Assembly: GCF_013620825.1 (NCBI RefSeq)
Contig: NZ_NJIC01000019.1
Coordinates: 131,334-193,112 of the forward strand
Origin: Rhodanobacter sp. PCA2
GTDB taxonomy: Bacteria > Pseudomonadota > Gammaproteobacteria > Xanthomonadales > Rhodanobacteraceae
Direction: 5' to 3'
DNA: 61,779 bases
The translations under genes were made by a program, and so were the position numbers. Below are positions 40,950-49,551 of the stretch, piece after piece; within the stretch, counting starts at the first letter, position 1, and each line of letters opens with the position of its first letter. The notes beneath the pieces were generated by a model that did no database searches, was not told where the DNA came from, and saw nothing but the letters and a program-made list of their open reading frames with translations.

Positions 40950-43637
40950 TCAATCGGCGTCCGGCTGCAACGACAATCGCCGCGCTTCGGACAGGGCGGC
41001 GGTACGCGAATCGACGTTGAGCTTGCGGTAGATCTGCTTCAGATGGAATTTCACCGTGTTTTCCGAGAGGCCAAGCATGCGGCCGATCGATTTGTTCGAA
41101 TGCCCGCGGTAAAGCTCTCGAAGCACCTCGAACTCGCGGTGGCTCAGGTGTCCTGTCTCGGCGTCTTGATCGGCGTGCAGCTCGCGTTGCACTCGAAGGA
41201 GAAATTCGCGTCGCGGGTCGATGAGCGGCAGGTTCCTCGTATCGCCGAGCAAGTCCCGAATCAAGGATTCGATGGCCGGGCCAAGCTGGAAAAACATGCG
41301 AGTGGCCTGGGCTTCAGCCGCGAAACCGAGGGCTTCGATAAAACGCCTCATTGCCTGCGGCAACTCTCCGCGTCCCTTCAGGGCCAGTGCCGACAGCGCA
41401 TGGAACATGGCGGCATGGGCGCGTCGCCCGTGTGCGGTGCACGAGGCCAGTTCGCTTTCGGCCCATTGCAAGGCCCGCGAGTACTGCGCACTGGCCAACG
41501 CGCGCCTGATCCTGGCAATGGCCCATGCGTGGCGCAAACGCCAATCGCTGCCCTGCTTGTCCGGGAAGTGTCCTTCCGGCCACGTCTTGGCGCAAGTCGA
41601 GGACGGTCCATCATGCTCGGCAACTTCGTATTCGTATTGCCAGGCGTCGACCAGGTACTCCAGTTCGCGCAAATCACGCAACTTCGCGTAGGTTCGTACG
41701 TGCTGAAGCTTGGCGATGCCCGCCTTGTGGCCCTGTTCCGCGAATGCGATGCGCACGGATGTTTCGCACGCCAGTGCGTAGATGTCGAACCAGCCATCCT
41801 GGTGTTCGATCACATCCAGTGAGGCATCGATCAACGCACTGGCTTCGGTCAGGCGATTGCGGTCGTAGAGCAGCTTGGCCATCAGGCTGCCGGCCACGGC
41901 CTTGAGCATGCTGTCCTTGCCGAAGTTGGCCTCGGCCATTTCCAGCGATTCGGCGAAAACGCTTTCGGCGCGCTTCCAGTCGCCCCGGTAATAAAAGCTC
42001 TGGCCAAGGTGGAACAGGCAATAGGTGATGCCGACAATGCAATTGCCTGCACGCATGTCCGAGATGCCATCCTGGCTGTAGCGCTCGCCCAACGAAAATT
42101 CGGCGAGGGCAATGGCGCAGACGGCGCATACCGCATAAGCCGTGGCACGGGTCACACGGTCGCTGGCGTCCAGAGAGCGGGTAAAACAGTCGAGCTTTTC
42201 GATCTGCGCGCGGTTGTCCGATTCATCGCAATAGCCTTGCCGCAAGGCATTGATGATGGTGTAGGCGTTCCGGGTGCTGCTCTCGTCCGAAACCATGGTT
42301 GCGCGCGCAAGGTCCAGGCAGCGGTGTACCTCCGACCACTCACCGCGCTTGATGCACAGATACGCCTTGACGATAAGCAGCAAGGGGTACTGGTCGATGG
42401 TCGATGGAGGAAACAGTTGCAGCAAGTTGCTCACGAAGCCGATGCCGTGACTCATGATCAACTGCCAGCTACCCGCTTGATCGATCAACTCAACGGCGGA
42501 CGCCAGGCTTTTGGCATGGACGGCTTGCCTCACCGCTTCAAGCAGATCGCCCTGGCGAAGGAACCACTGTGACGCACGAAGCCGAAGCGGCGACATGCGT
42601 TCGGGTCTGTGCATGCGTAGATGGTTTCGCAGGAAATCCCCGAACAGGGGATGGAACCGGAACCATTTGCGCTTGTGATCGAGCGGGATGAGCAGGGCAT
42701 CCAAGTGGTTTAGCTGGTTCAGCAGCCTGGCGCTGTCATTGCACTCGCGCACCTCGTCCAGCAATGCGGCGCAAAACCGCTCGAACACGGACGCATCCGT
42801 CAGGAAGTCCTGCAGCGCTTGCGGAAGATCCTGCAAGACCTGCTCGCTCAAGTAATTGGCGACGTCCACATGACGACCGCTGAAATCGTTGAGCGAGTGT
42901 TCGCGGTCGGCCTGGTGCTGCATCCAGATGCGCGCCAGTTGCGAGACGACAGCCCAGCCTTCGCTGCGTGCGTACAGGGAAGCATGTTCATCGGCCGACA
43001 GCAGTCCTGCAAACAAGACGGCCGACTCGTCCAGCGACAGCATCAGATCCGACGCACTGATGGTCTGGACTACGCCACGTGCAATGAGTGTGGATAGGTG
43101 AATCGAAGGCGGATCGCGCGAACTGATCGCCAGGTGCAGGTTGTGCGCGCCATGACGCAGCATGGTCTCGATGATTTCGTTGGTTCCGTTGGACTGCGCC
43201 AGTTGGTAATCGTCAAGAATCAGGATGACGGCCGATTTGCTGGTGACGATCTGGCCCATCAGGCTGGAAAGCACCGCCTTGGCAGAGGCTTCCAGCAAGC
43301 CGTTTTCGGCGATGGATTCCAGTTCCCCGACATCCAGCCCGGCGCGTTGCAGGGAAAGGATCATGTCGGCCAGGAACCGGGCCGGTTCGACGCCATCCTC
43401 GCTGAGCGTGAGCCAAGCCGCGACCACATCGCGTTGAAGGTTCAGTTGCTCGTGCCACTGGGTCAGCAGGGTGGTTTTGCCGAAACCGGGCGGCGATATA
43501 ACGAGCGTGAGGGCATATTCGCGCCAGGCTTGAAGGCGATCGAGCAGTGCCAGGCGGGGAGTGAGGGCCACCCTCTGGCTGGGCGGCTCGAATTTGCCGA
43601 TCGAAAGAATGCTTGTTGTCGGCATGGGTGACTTCAT
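40950..43637 (-). CDS. MalT-type (LAL) LuxR-family transcription activator
   Basis: An 895-residue STAND ATPase regulator: Walker A SPPGFGKTT at about residues 48-56, a Walker B-type VILILDDYQLA, a long helical-repeat middle (about 350-800) that senses the inducer in MalT-like proteins, and a C-terminal LuxR helix-turn-helix (LSHREFEVLRELYRGHSNKSIG, LSENTVKFHLKQIYRKL). The ATG at 43637 is decided by the strong GGAGGGGGGAAGG before it. It sits between the TonB receptor and the divergent permease, whose promoters share an element, so it is presumably the local activator. Inducer unknown. Confidence 0.92.
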   Translation of the reverse strand: MKSPMPTTSILSIGKFEPPSQRVALTPRLALLDRLQAWREYALTLVISPPGFGKTTLLTQWHEQLNLQRDVVAAWLTLSEDGVEPARFLADMILSLQRAGLDVGELESIAENGLLEASAKAVLSSLMGQIVTSKSAVILILDDYQLAQSNGTNEIIETMLRHGAHNLHLAISSRDPPSIHLSTLIARGVVQTISASDLMLSLDESAVLFAGLLSADEHASLYARSEGWAVVSQLARIWMQHQADREHSLNDFSGRHVDVANYLSEQVLQDLPQALQDFLTDASVFERFCAALLDEVRECNDSARLLNQLNHLDALLIPLDHKRKWFRFHPLFGDFLRNHLRMHRPERMSPLRLRASQWFLRQGDLLEAVRQAVHAKSLASAVELIDQAGSWQLIMSHGIGFVSNLLQLFPPSTIDQYPLLLIVKAYLCIKRGEWSEVHRCLDLARATMVSDESSTRNAYTIINALRQGYCDESDNRAQIEKLDCFTRSLDASDRVTRATAYAVCAVCAIALAEFSLGERYSQDGISDMRAGNCIVGITYCLFHLGQSFYYRGDWKRAESVFAESLEMAEANFGKDSMLKAVAGSLMAKLLYDRNRLTEASALIDASLDVIEHQDGWFDIYALACETSVRIAFAEQGHKAGIAKLQHVRTYAKLRDLRELEYLVDAWQYEYEVAEHDGPSSTCAKTWPEGHFPDKQGSDWRLRHAWAIARIRRALASAQYSRALQWAESELASCTAHGRRAHAAMFHALSALALKGRGELPQAMRRFIEALGFAAEAQATRMFFQLGPAIESLIRDLLGDTRNLPLIDPRREFLLRVQRELHADQDAETGHLSHREFEVLRELYRGHSNKSIGRMLGLSENTVKFHLKQIYRKLNVDSRTAALSEARRLSLQPDAD

Positions 43638-43727
43638 GACCTTCCCCCCTCCTACAGACATATAGGCGCAACGTTTATGTAACACCTGGTCAAGGTCGAA
43701 ACAACTGGAAAGGGCACTGCATGTACC

Positions 43728-43746
43728 TACCCTTTTGGGTGGGTGG
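43728..43746. promoter_or_regulatory. TACCC-N4-GGGTGGGT element, site B (regulator/permease divergent promoter)
   Basis: TACCC-TTTT-GGGTGGGTGG lies about 90 bases upstream of the regulator start and 145 upstream of the permease start. It matches site A (40850-40869) in 15 of the 15 fixed positions of TACCC, GGGTGGGT and the following purine-G, with only the N4 differing. Conservation of spacing supports a real protein-binding site. Confidence 0.55.
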
Positions 43747-43888
43747 CCCGGACGTGCGGTTGAACGCTCACCCTCGGACGGACTTTGTCCTGGGCATTGT
43801 CCGAACTACCTTCGTGGCTCGTTTCGTTTCACGCTTGCACGGGGCGGAGCCAAGCCCATGCGGCATGTGGGGATACAGGGGAGACTTC

Positions 43889-45163
43889 ATGAGTAAATCC
43901 GCGTCCGCTGCTCCAGAACAGGATTTTGCGCGCGACATCGTGCCGGATGAGGCGACGGGGCCGGCCCGCCAGGTGTTCTACATCGTGGCCGGCAGTTGCA
44001 GTGGCCTGACGGTTTTCATCCTGGCGTCAGAGGTTGCCCACGGCTTGGGGTTGCTCCGTGCTTTATGGGCTTTCATCGCCGGGTCGCTGATCAGCGGAGT
44101 GCTCGGCGCGATCAGCGTCTACGTGGGATCACGCACACGCCTCTCGTTTGCCTTGCTGGTGCGGCACACCTTCGGGGCATGGGGCGCCCAGGCCGTCCGG
44201 CTGGTGGTTGCGCTTTCCCTGATCGGCTGGTTCGCGGTCATCGTCAGCCAGCTTGGGGCGGCAGCTTCGGAATTGGTGCGGCACATGCTTGGCTGGGATG
44301 TAGCCGCACCCTGCATCTCGATACCGCTGAGTTTCCTGATTACGTTGGTGGTGCTGAAGGGCGTAAGCGGCCTGGAACGATTGGGGCAGGTCGTTGTCGT
44401 GCTCACGGTTGTACTGCTGCTTGTCGGTGTCGCAATGACGTGGCATGCGCTCGGTCCTGCAGGTCTCGACCACGGATCCGGCTCGCTGACCTTCGGCGAA
44501 GCGGTGTCGGCCGTGGTGGGCTCGTACATCGTGGGTATCGTCATCCAGCCCGACTACGGTCGATTCGTTCGTTCGCCGTCCAGAGCAGCCTTGGCGGTGT
44601 TGTGGGCCCTTGGCCTGGTTTATCCGATCAGCCTGTTCCTGTCGGCGGTTCCCGCCGCCGCATTGAACCAGCCGGATTTCAGCGTCGCATTGATATCCAT
44701 GGGGATCGGCCTGCCAGCTCTTTTGTTGCTTTTTCTGGGCGCCTGGATGGGAGCGGCGGCCTGTCTGTATTCAGGAAGCCTGTCGTTGGCGAACCTGCTT
44801 CCACGACTGAAGATGAACTGGGTAGTGGTCGGGGCGGGGAGCCTTGGGGCGTTACTGGCCTTGCTGCATATCGACCGCCACTTCATGCCGTTCCTGCAGT
44901 TGCTGAGCGTGACACTTCCACCTGTCGCCACGGTGCAGTGCTTTGATGTGCTTTGGGCGGGCCGACATGGTTCCGTGTGGAATAGAAGTTCACTGGAAAC
45001 CGGTGTATCGATCACTGCATGGATCGTCGGCAGCGCCATCGGGCTTGGCGGCGAACATCATGTGTTTGAAGCAACAGGCATCGCGACACTTGATGCCATC
45101 CTGGGCACCCTGATGGCGATGGGTATAGGCAGGCTACTTGTACGGCGTGGTTCCAACGACTAG
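43889..45163 (+). CDS. NCS1-family permease (CodB-like)
   Basis: A 424-residue inner-membrane transporter with about twelve hydrophobic segments, resembling cytosine/purine/hydantoin permeases: the start PARQVFYIVAGSCSGLTVFILASEVAHGLG and the motif SYIVGIVIQPDYGRFVRSP are typical. NCS1 members import nucleobases, allantoin or hydantoins with a cation. The ATG at 43889 is preceded by GGGGAGA; an upstream in-frame extension is not family-like. Divergent from the MalT-type regulator and opposite the hydantoinase operon, it probably brings the cyclic substrate into the cytoplasm. Confidence 0.9.
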   Translation: MSKSASAAPEQDFARDIVPDEATGPARQVFYIVAGSCSGLTVFILASEVAHGLGLLRALWAFIAGSLISGVLGAISVYVGSRTRLSFALLVRHTFGAWGAQAVRLVVALSLIGWFAVIVSQLGAAASELVRHMLGWDVAAPCISIPLSFLITLVVLKGVSGLERLGQVVVVLTVVLLLVGVAMTWHALGPAGLDHGSGSLTFGEAVSAVVGSYIVGIVIQPDYGRFVRSPSRAALAVLWALGLVYPISLFLSAVPAAALNQPDFSVALISMGIGLPALLLLFLGAWMGAAACLYSGSLSLANLLPRLKMNWVVVGAGSLGALLALLHIDRHFMPFLQLLSVTLPPVATVQCFDVLWAGRHGSVWNRSSLETGVSITAWIVGSAIGLGGEHHVFEATGIATLDAILGTLMAMGIGRLLVRRGSND

Positions 45164-45288
45164 GTTCTGCAGGCTTGGTCCATGCGAGTACGTGCAACCC
45201 TCCGCATCGGATCACGGCGGAATGTCGTGGCACGGGATGATGATGGCGCTCCAGGCCGCCAAGTTGGTTGCTCCCGGCGCGCACCGAA

Positions 45289-46761
45289 TCAACGGTTTCG
45301 TCGGTAAACGCGTATGGCGTCACGAAGCGCGCCCACCGCCGGGCTTTGGAAAGTGGCAGGGATGTTGAAACGCATATAGGAGCGAGCGGCTTCGGTGAAG
45401 GTGAAAAATATTCCCGGGGCCATGAGGTAACCCGCGTCGAGCATGATTTTTGCCATGGCCGTGGCATCCACACCATCGCCAAGCGAACCCCACAGGTACA
45501 TGCCCGCCGCCGGGGGAGAGTCGAATGTGCATCCGGCGCCGACGAGCTGCGCCATCGCCTGCCCCCTGATATCGAGAAGCCGGGCACGCAAGGACTCGCA
45601 ATGGTGTCGATATTTTCCCTGCGAAAGTATCTGGTGGATGACACGTTCGCTCAGCGAAGTGCTGCTGATCGGCCCGGCGGACTTGTAGAGCGCGATGCGC
45701 TCGATGTGCCCGGGGCTGGCGGCAATGAAGCCGACGCGCAGGCCGGGGGCCACCGTCTTCGAGAAACTGCCTATATGGATCACGCGCTTCAGCTGGTCCA
45801 GGGTCGCCAGTCGGGCGGCAAGGTTGGCTTCCACGGGGGAAAGGAGGTCGCCATACGTGTCGTCGTCGATGACGATGAAGTCGAACTCGTCCGCCAGCTT
45901 CAGTATCTGGAATGCCTTGTGCGGGGAAAGGTTGGTCGAGGTGGGGTTCTGCAGTATCGAACTGCATAGAAAGGCCCGTGGTCTGTGCTTGCTGCATATC
46001 GCACGCATGGCCTCGATGTCCGGGCCGTCGCTTTCGCGGGCGACCCGGGCGATCTCCAGGCCACTGGCCAGCGCCCGCTGGATATGCATGGGAGGCGCCG
46101 GGTCCTCGACCAGCACATAGTTGCGGGCGCTATTGACGTGCGACCACAGCACCAGATGGAGGGCATCCGCTGCACCGGCCGTGGTGACGATTTGTTCAAC
46201 CTGGGTGTGGATACCCTGTTCGGCCAGCTTGACCTGCAATTGCTGCCGCAACGGCAGGTAGCCCCGCGGTGATTCGTATTCGGCCAGGGCGCGGGAAGGT
46301 ATGCGAGTGAGGCTGCGCAGGGCGCTGGACAAGGTGGCCCGATCCATCCATGCCTCTGGCAAGAAGCCGTAGCCCGGCCTTCGTTCATAGGGCAAATCCG
46401 ACCAGAGCAATTTCCTCCAGTCGTATTCGTCATCCGTCTGCTGCGCCCAGTGGGAGGCAGAGGGATGGTTGCCTGCGGACGATCCCGCCTTGACATAGAA
46501 GCCCGATCCGCGACGTGGCTCGACATAGCCGTGTGCCACCAACTTGTCGTAGGCGCGATGGGCCGTTTCATTGCTGACCTGATGGTCGATGGCCAACTGT
46601 CGGACCGACGGAAGGCGGCTGCTGGGTGGCAGCTTGCCGCTCTGTATTTGCTGCTGGATCAGCGTGAAGATCCTGTCCGTCAGCGGGACGGCCGGGCGAT
46701 TGCCGTTCTCGCCTCGAGCCATAGGCGTGCGGTCGGATACGTTGTTCCGGCTTTTTCTCAT
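45289..46761 (-). CDS. MocR-type GntR regulator with aminotransferase-like domain
   Basis: A 490-residue MocR/PdxR-family regulator. The N-terminal winged helix (LTDRIFTLIQQQIQSGKLPPSSRLPSVRQL) is followed by a class I aminotransferase-like domain binding PLP, with the Schiff-base lysine in HIGSFSKTVAPGLRVGF and the PLP-Asp motif VIDDDTYGDL. These proteins sense PLP and an amino compound and usually regulate the divergent gene. Here that gene is an STN-domain TonB receptor 319 bases away, and a pair of direct repeats lies in the gap. The effector is unknown. Confidence 0.93.
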   Translation of the reverse strand: MRKSRNNVSDRTPMARGENGNRPAVPLTDRIFTLIQQQIQSGKLPPSSRLPSVRQLAIDHQVSNETAHRAYDKLVAHGYVEPRRGSGFYVKAGSSAGNHPSASHWAQQTDDEYDWRKLLWSDLPYERRPGYGFLPEAWMDRATLSSALRSLTRIPSRALAEYESPRGYLPLRQQLQVKLAEQGIHTQVEQIVTTAGAADALHLVLWSHVNSARNYVLVEDPAPPMHIQRALASGLEIARVARESDGPDIEAMRAICSKHRPRAFLCSSILQNPTSTNLSPHKAFQILKLADEFDFIVIDDDTYGDLLSPVEANLAARLATLDQLKRVIHIGSFSKTVAPGLRVGFIAASPGHIERIALYKSAGPISSTSLSERVIHQILSQGKYRHHCESLRARLLDIRGQAMAQLVGAGCTFDSPPAAGMYLWGSLGDGVDATAMAKIMLDAGYLMAPGIFFTFTEAARSYMRFNIPATFQSPAVGALRDAIRVYRRNR

Positions 46762-47080
46762 GGCTGCTCGATGTTGTCTGGAAAGAGCTGGCGATGCATG
46801 AAATTGTCTTGGTCAGTGCTCGAAAGTGTCATGGTCGATGCATCAAGACAGTGTTGTCAAATTTTTGCCACAGTGTACGGGTTGAAGCAAAAATGAACTG
46901 CTAGCTTGGCGATGCCTGCGGTGGAGGCCTGCGCAGACAGGTCCCGCCGATTGTCATGCCGCTCGCGGAGGGCGTACCCGCATGGCGCCGGGCATCGATG
47001 GTCTCGGCAAGAACCGGGTCGCGGTTCGATTCTCCGGTACAGCCAGGCTCCTACAAGAACCGAGCAAGGGGAGGGGATTT
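46762..47080. other. Divergent promoter region of the MocR regulator and TonB receptor
   Basis: The 319-base gap contains the direct repeats at 46805-46841 and an AT-rich run (46850-46870) but no gene. The right part (46980-47080) is open in the receptor frame, but the receptor's signal peptide and GGGGAGGGG ribosome-binding site place the start at 47081. A T-arm-like sequence near 47020 lacks the rest of a tRNA. Confidence 0.6.
46805..46841. promoter_or_regulatory. Direct repeats, probable MocR binding site
   Basis: TGTCTTGGTCAGTGC (46805-46819) and TGTCATGGTCGATGC (46827-46841) agree in 12 of 15 positions and start 22 bases apart, two helical turns. MocR-type regulators such as GabR and PdxR bind direct repeats in divergent promoters, so these are good candidates for autoregulation and control of the receptor operon. 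They lie 44-80 bases upstream of the regulator start. Confidence 0.5.
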
Positions 47081-49489
47081 ATGTCCAATCGCAAAGCAAT
47101 ACACTGGCAAAAACATGTCCGGCATTCCGCGGTCACGCTGTGCGGTGCCACGTTGCTCCTCAGCATGATGGCCCCGGCGCCGACGCAGGCTGCCGCTGCA
47201 GAGGCCCCGAGTTCCACCGTGGGGCACGATGACGTCAAGCTCCGTTTTTCATTGCCCGCCGAGCCGCTCGCCACCACCTTGCGCGCCATCAGCCAGCAGA
47301 GCGGGCGGCCCGTCCAGTTCAATCCCGGCGATGTGGAGGGTATCCAGGCGCCGCCTCTGCATGGCAACTACACCGTGGCGGCGGCATTGCAGGAAGCGGT
47401 TGCCGGCAGTCGGGTCACCGTGACCTCGGGGTCGAACGGCGGCTGGGTGGTGTTTGTCCCGCAGGCCCAGAACCTGGGCGTCGTTACGGTAACTGCGAGT
47501 TTGAACGAGGCCGAAACAGGATTTCAGGCTACGCGCTCCGACACCGCCACGCGCAGTGGTGCCGACCTGATGGACACGCCGGAATCGATGACGATCATCA
47601 CCAGTGACGTCATGAGGAGCCAGCAGGCTCTCAGCATCCAGGATGTCCTGCAGGATGTGAGCGGGGTGCAGACGTCGGCCGCAGCCTCTCAGGGGCCCGC
47701 AAGCGCGAGTATTCGTGGACTGACCGTGACCAGCCTGTCCAATGGCATCGCCAGCCCGTTCGCGACCAACACGAATATCGTGGGTGTGGAACGCATGGAG
47801 GTCCTGAAGGGGCCGCAGGCAATTCTCTCGGGTGGCGATTCGCTGGGCGGCGCCGTCAACATCGTGACGAAAAAACCGTCCGCGGATCCCGTCGCGAATC
47901 TTTCGTTCCAGGATGGGACCTTTGGCGACAAGACCGCCAGCGCGGACTTTTCGGATGCGCTGAGCAGCGACAAGAAGTTGAGTGGCCGTGTCCTGGGTTC
48001 ATGGACGCGCGCAGCATCCAGCGATGCAGGCTTCGATGGCCGACGCGAAAATTACTTCATGCCCCAGATCCGCTGGAAGGACGACCGCACCGATTTCATC
48101 CTTGGGGCTTCCTACGACGACGAGTTCGATCCGATCGGGCGCTATACGTTCGCGCTGCAAAACTCGATAAGCCCCATTCCGTCCATGCTTCTGGGAAACA
48201 AGAGCAACGGAATCGAAGTCAAGACAAGGTCGCTGTTTTACAGTCTGGAGCACAAGTTCACCCCTTGGCTCAGTGTTGTCAGCCGAGTGAGCCGTGATCT
48301 GACCAAGCAGGATCTGAGTGTTTGGCAGGCTCAGTTTCCGCTGGACATACCCAGCATGACGCTGGCCTTCCTGCCCACGAATTCCAGCAGCCGGTATGGC
48401 GTCACGAGCAGCGACAACTACTTGCGCTTCACCTTCCGAACGGGGGCTTTGCAACATGTGTTGTCGACGGGTGTAAACACAACAGCCATGAGCTACACCC
48501 AGAGCGAATACCAGTTTCCGTCCTTCCTGGCCGGGCAACCATATGCCCCACAGCAGATCGACTTCCCACATCCGGTGCGCGATGCGGCAAGTCTTTACAG
48601 CATCAATCAAATCCAGCAGAAGCAGTTGGGATGGTACGCCCAGGATCTCGTCACCTGGGGCAATTTTCACGCCATGCTGAATTTCCGGCGTACGTACTAT
48701 CAGCAGGGACCTGTGCAAATCAATTTTGTCCAATTCAACTCGATCAGAAATACGCCGCAAAAATCCATCTACAAGAACACGCCAGGAGCTGGGCTCGTTT
48801 ACAACGTCACCCCGAACGTGTCGGTGTATGGCGCCTGGTCCCAGGGTTTTGCCCCGAACTTCACGACGACGCAATTGTGCGGTGGCGGGTTGGCCTCTCC
48901 TCCGAGAACCTCGCGAAACCAGGAAGTCGGCGTCAAATTGTCGTCATCGGACGGACTGTTTTCGTTGACCTCAAGCGCCTTCAATCTCACCCAGCAGAAC
49001 GTTCTGAAGTACAACAACGCCCTGCGCTGCAACCAGCTCATTCTGGGGCAACGCACGCGAGGCTTCGAGGTGGACGCGCAAGGGCAACTGGCCAAAGGCT
49101 GGAACCTGATTGCCAACTTCACGCATAGCAATTACACCAATGTGGGAGTACCGGGACAGATCATTGCCGGCGAGCCGCGAAACCATTTCAACTTGTGGAC
49201 GACCTACGATTTTCCGGATGGTCCTCTCCATGGGTTTGGAATCGGCGGCGGCATTACCGCCTACAGCCGCAGCTATACGGATTACGTGCGCGACTCCCCC
49301 GAGGAGCCGGGTGGTGCCCGTGTGGACCTGAGCGCGTACTACCGGTTGATGCAGCATTGGTCGTTCACGCTGGGTGTCAAGAACGTGTTCGATCGGACGC
49401 TCTACGGTGTGGCGACCACACCGATCTACATCCCGGTGAATACTGGTCGCACCATGATGTTCACGGTCAAGTACGACTTCCTGAAGTGA
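47081..49489 (+). CDS. TonB-dependent receptor with STN signalling domain
   Basis: An 802-residue siderophore-class receptor. After the signal peptide (about residues 1-39) comes an STN domain (FSLPAEPLATTLRAISQQSG ... GNYTVAAALQEAVAGS), then the TonB box and plug (DTPESMTIITSDVMRSQQALS ... RMEVLKGPQAILSGGDSLGG) and a barrel ending VKYDFLK. STN domains normally talk to a FecR-type anti-sigma factor, but no fecI/fecR pair is in the window; a MocR regulator is adjacent instead. It heads a co-oriented series with an ABC transporter, thioredoxin and peptidases, so its ligand is probably a peptide-like compound. The start at 47081 has a GGGGAGGGG site. Confidence 0.92.
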   Translation: MSNRKAIHWQKHVRHSAVTLCGATLLLSMMAPAPTQAAAAEAPSSTVGHDDVKLRFSLPAEPLATTLRAISQQSGRPVQFNPGDVEGIQAPPLHGNYTVAAALQEAVAGSRVTVTSGSNGGWVVFVPQAQNLGVVTVTASLNEAETGFQATRSDTATRSGADLMDTPESMTIITSDVMRSQQALSIQDVLQDVSGVQTSAAASQGPASASIRGLTVTSLSNGIASPFATNTNIVGVERMEVLKGPQAILSGGDSLGGAVNIVTKKPSADPVANLSFQDGTFGDKTASADFSDALSSDKKLSGRVLGSWTRAASSDAGFDGRRENYFMPQIRWKDDRTDFILGASYDDEFDPIGRYTFALQNSISPIPSMLLGNKSNGIEVKTRSLFYSLEHKFTPWLSVVSRVSRDLTKQDLSVWQAQFPLDIPSMTLAFLPTNSSSRYGVTSSDNYLRFTFRTGALQHVLSTGVNTTAMSYTQSEYQFPSFLAGQPYAPQQIDFPHPVRDAASLYSINQIQQKQLGWYAQDLVTWGNFHAMLNFRRTYYQQGPVQINFVQFNSIRNTPQKSIYKNTPGAGLVYNVTPNVSVYGAWSQGFAPNFTTTQLCGGGLASPPRTSRNQEVGVKLSSSDGLFSLTSSAFNLTQQNVLKYNNALRCNQLILGQRTRGFEVDAQGQLAKGWNLIANFTHSNYTNVGVPGQIIAGEPRNHFNLWTTYDFPDGPLHGFGIGGGITAYSRSYTDYVRDSPEEPGGARVDLSAYYRLMQHWSFTLGVKNVFDRTLYGVATTPIYIPVNTGRTMMFTVKYDFLK

Positions 49490-49500
49490 CCTGAAGTGAC
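49481..49500 (+). repeat. Tandem duplication CTGAAGTGAC x2 across the receptor stop codon
   Basis: The decamer CTGAAGTGAC occurs twice in direct succession; the first copy contains the TGA stop of the TonB receptor. It looks like a simple replication-slippage duplication and has no evident function. Confidence 0.8.
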
Positions 49501-49551
49501 CCTTGTCCTGGCCCAGGTGAAGCGTGTGGCGGCCGCCAAAGAGCTGCCGCC

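Noticed and set aside
47010-47045. tRNA T-arm-like sequence GGTTCGATTCTCC
   Set aside because: No acceptor stem, D-arm or anticodon arm can be built around it, and the flanking stem bases do not pair.
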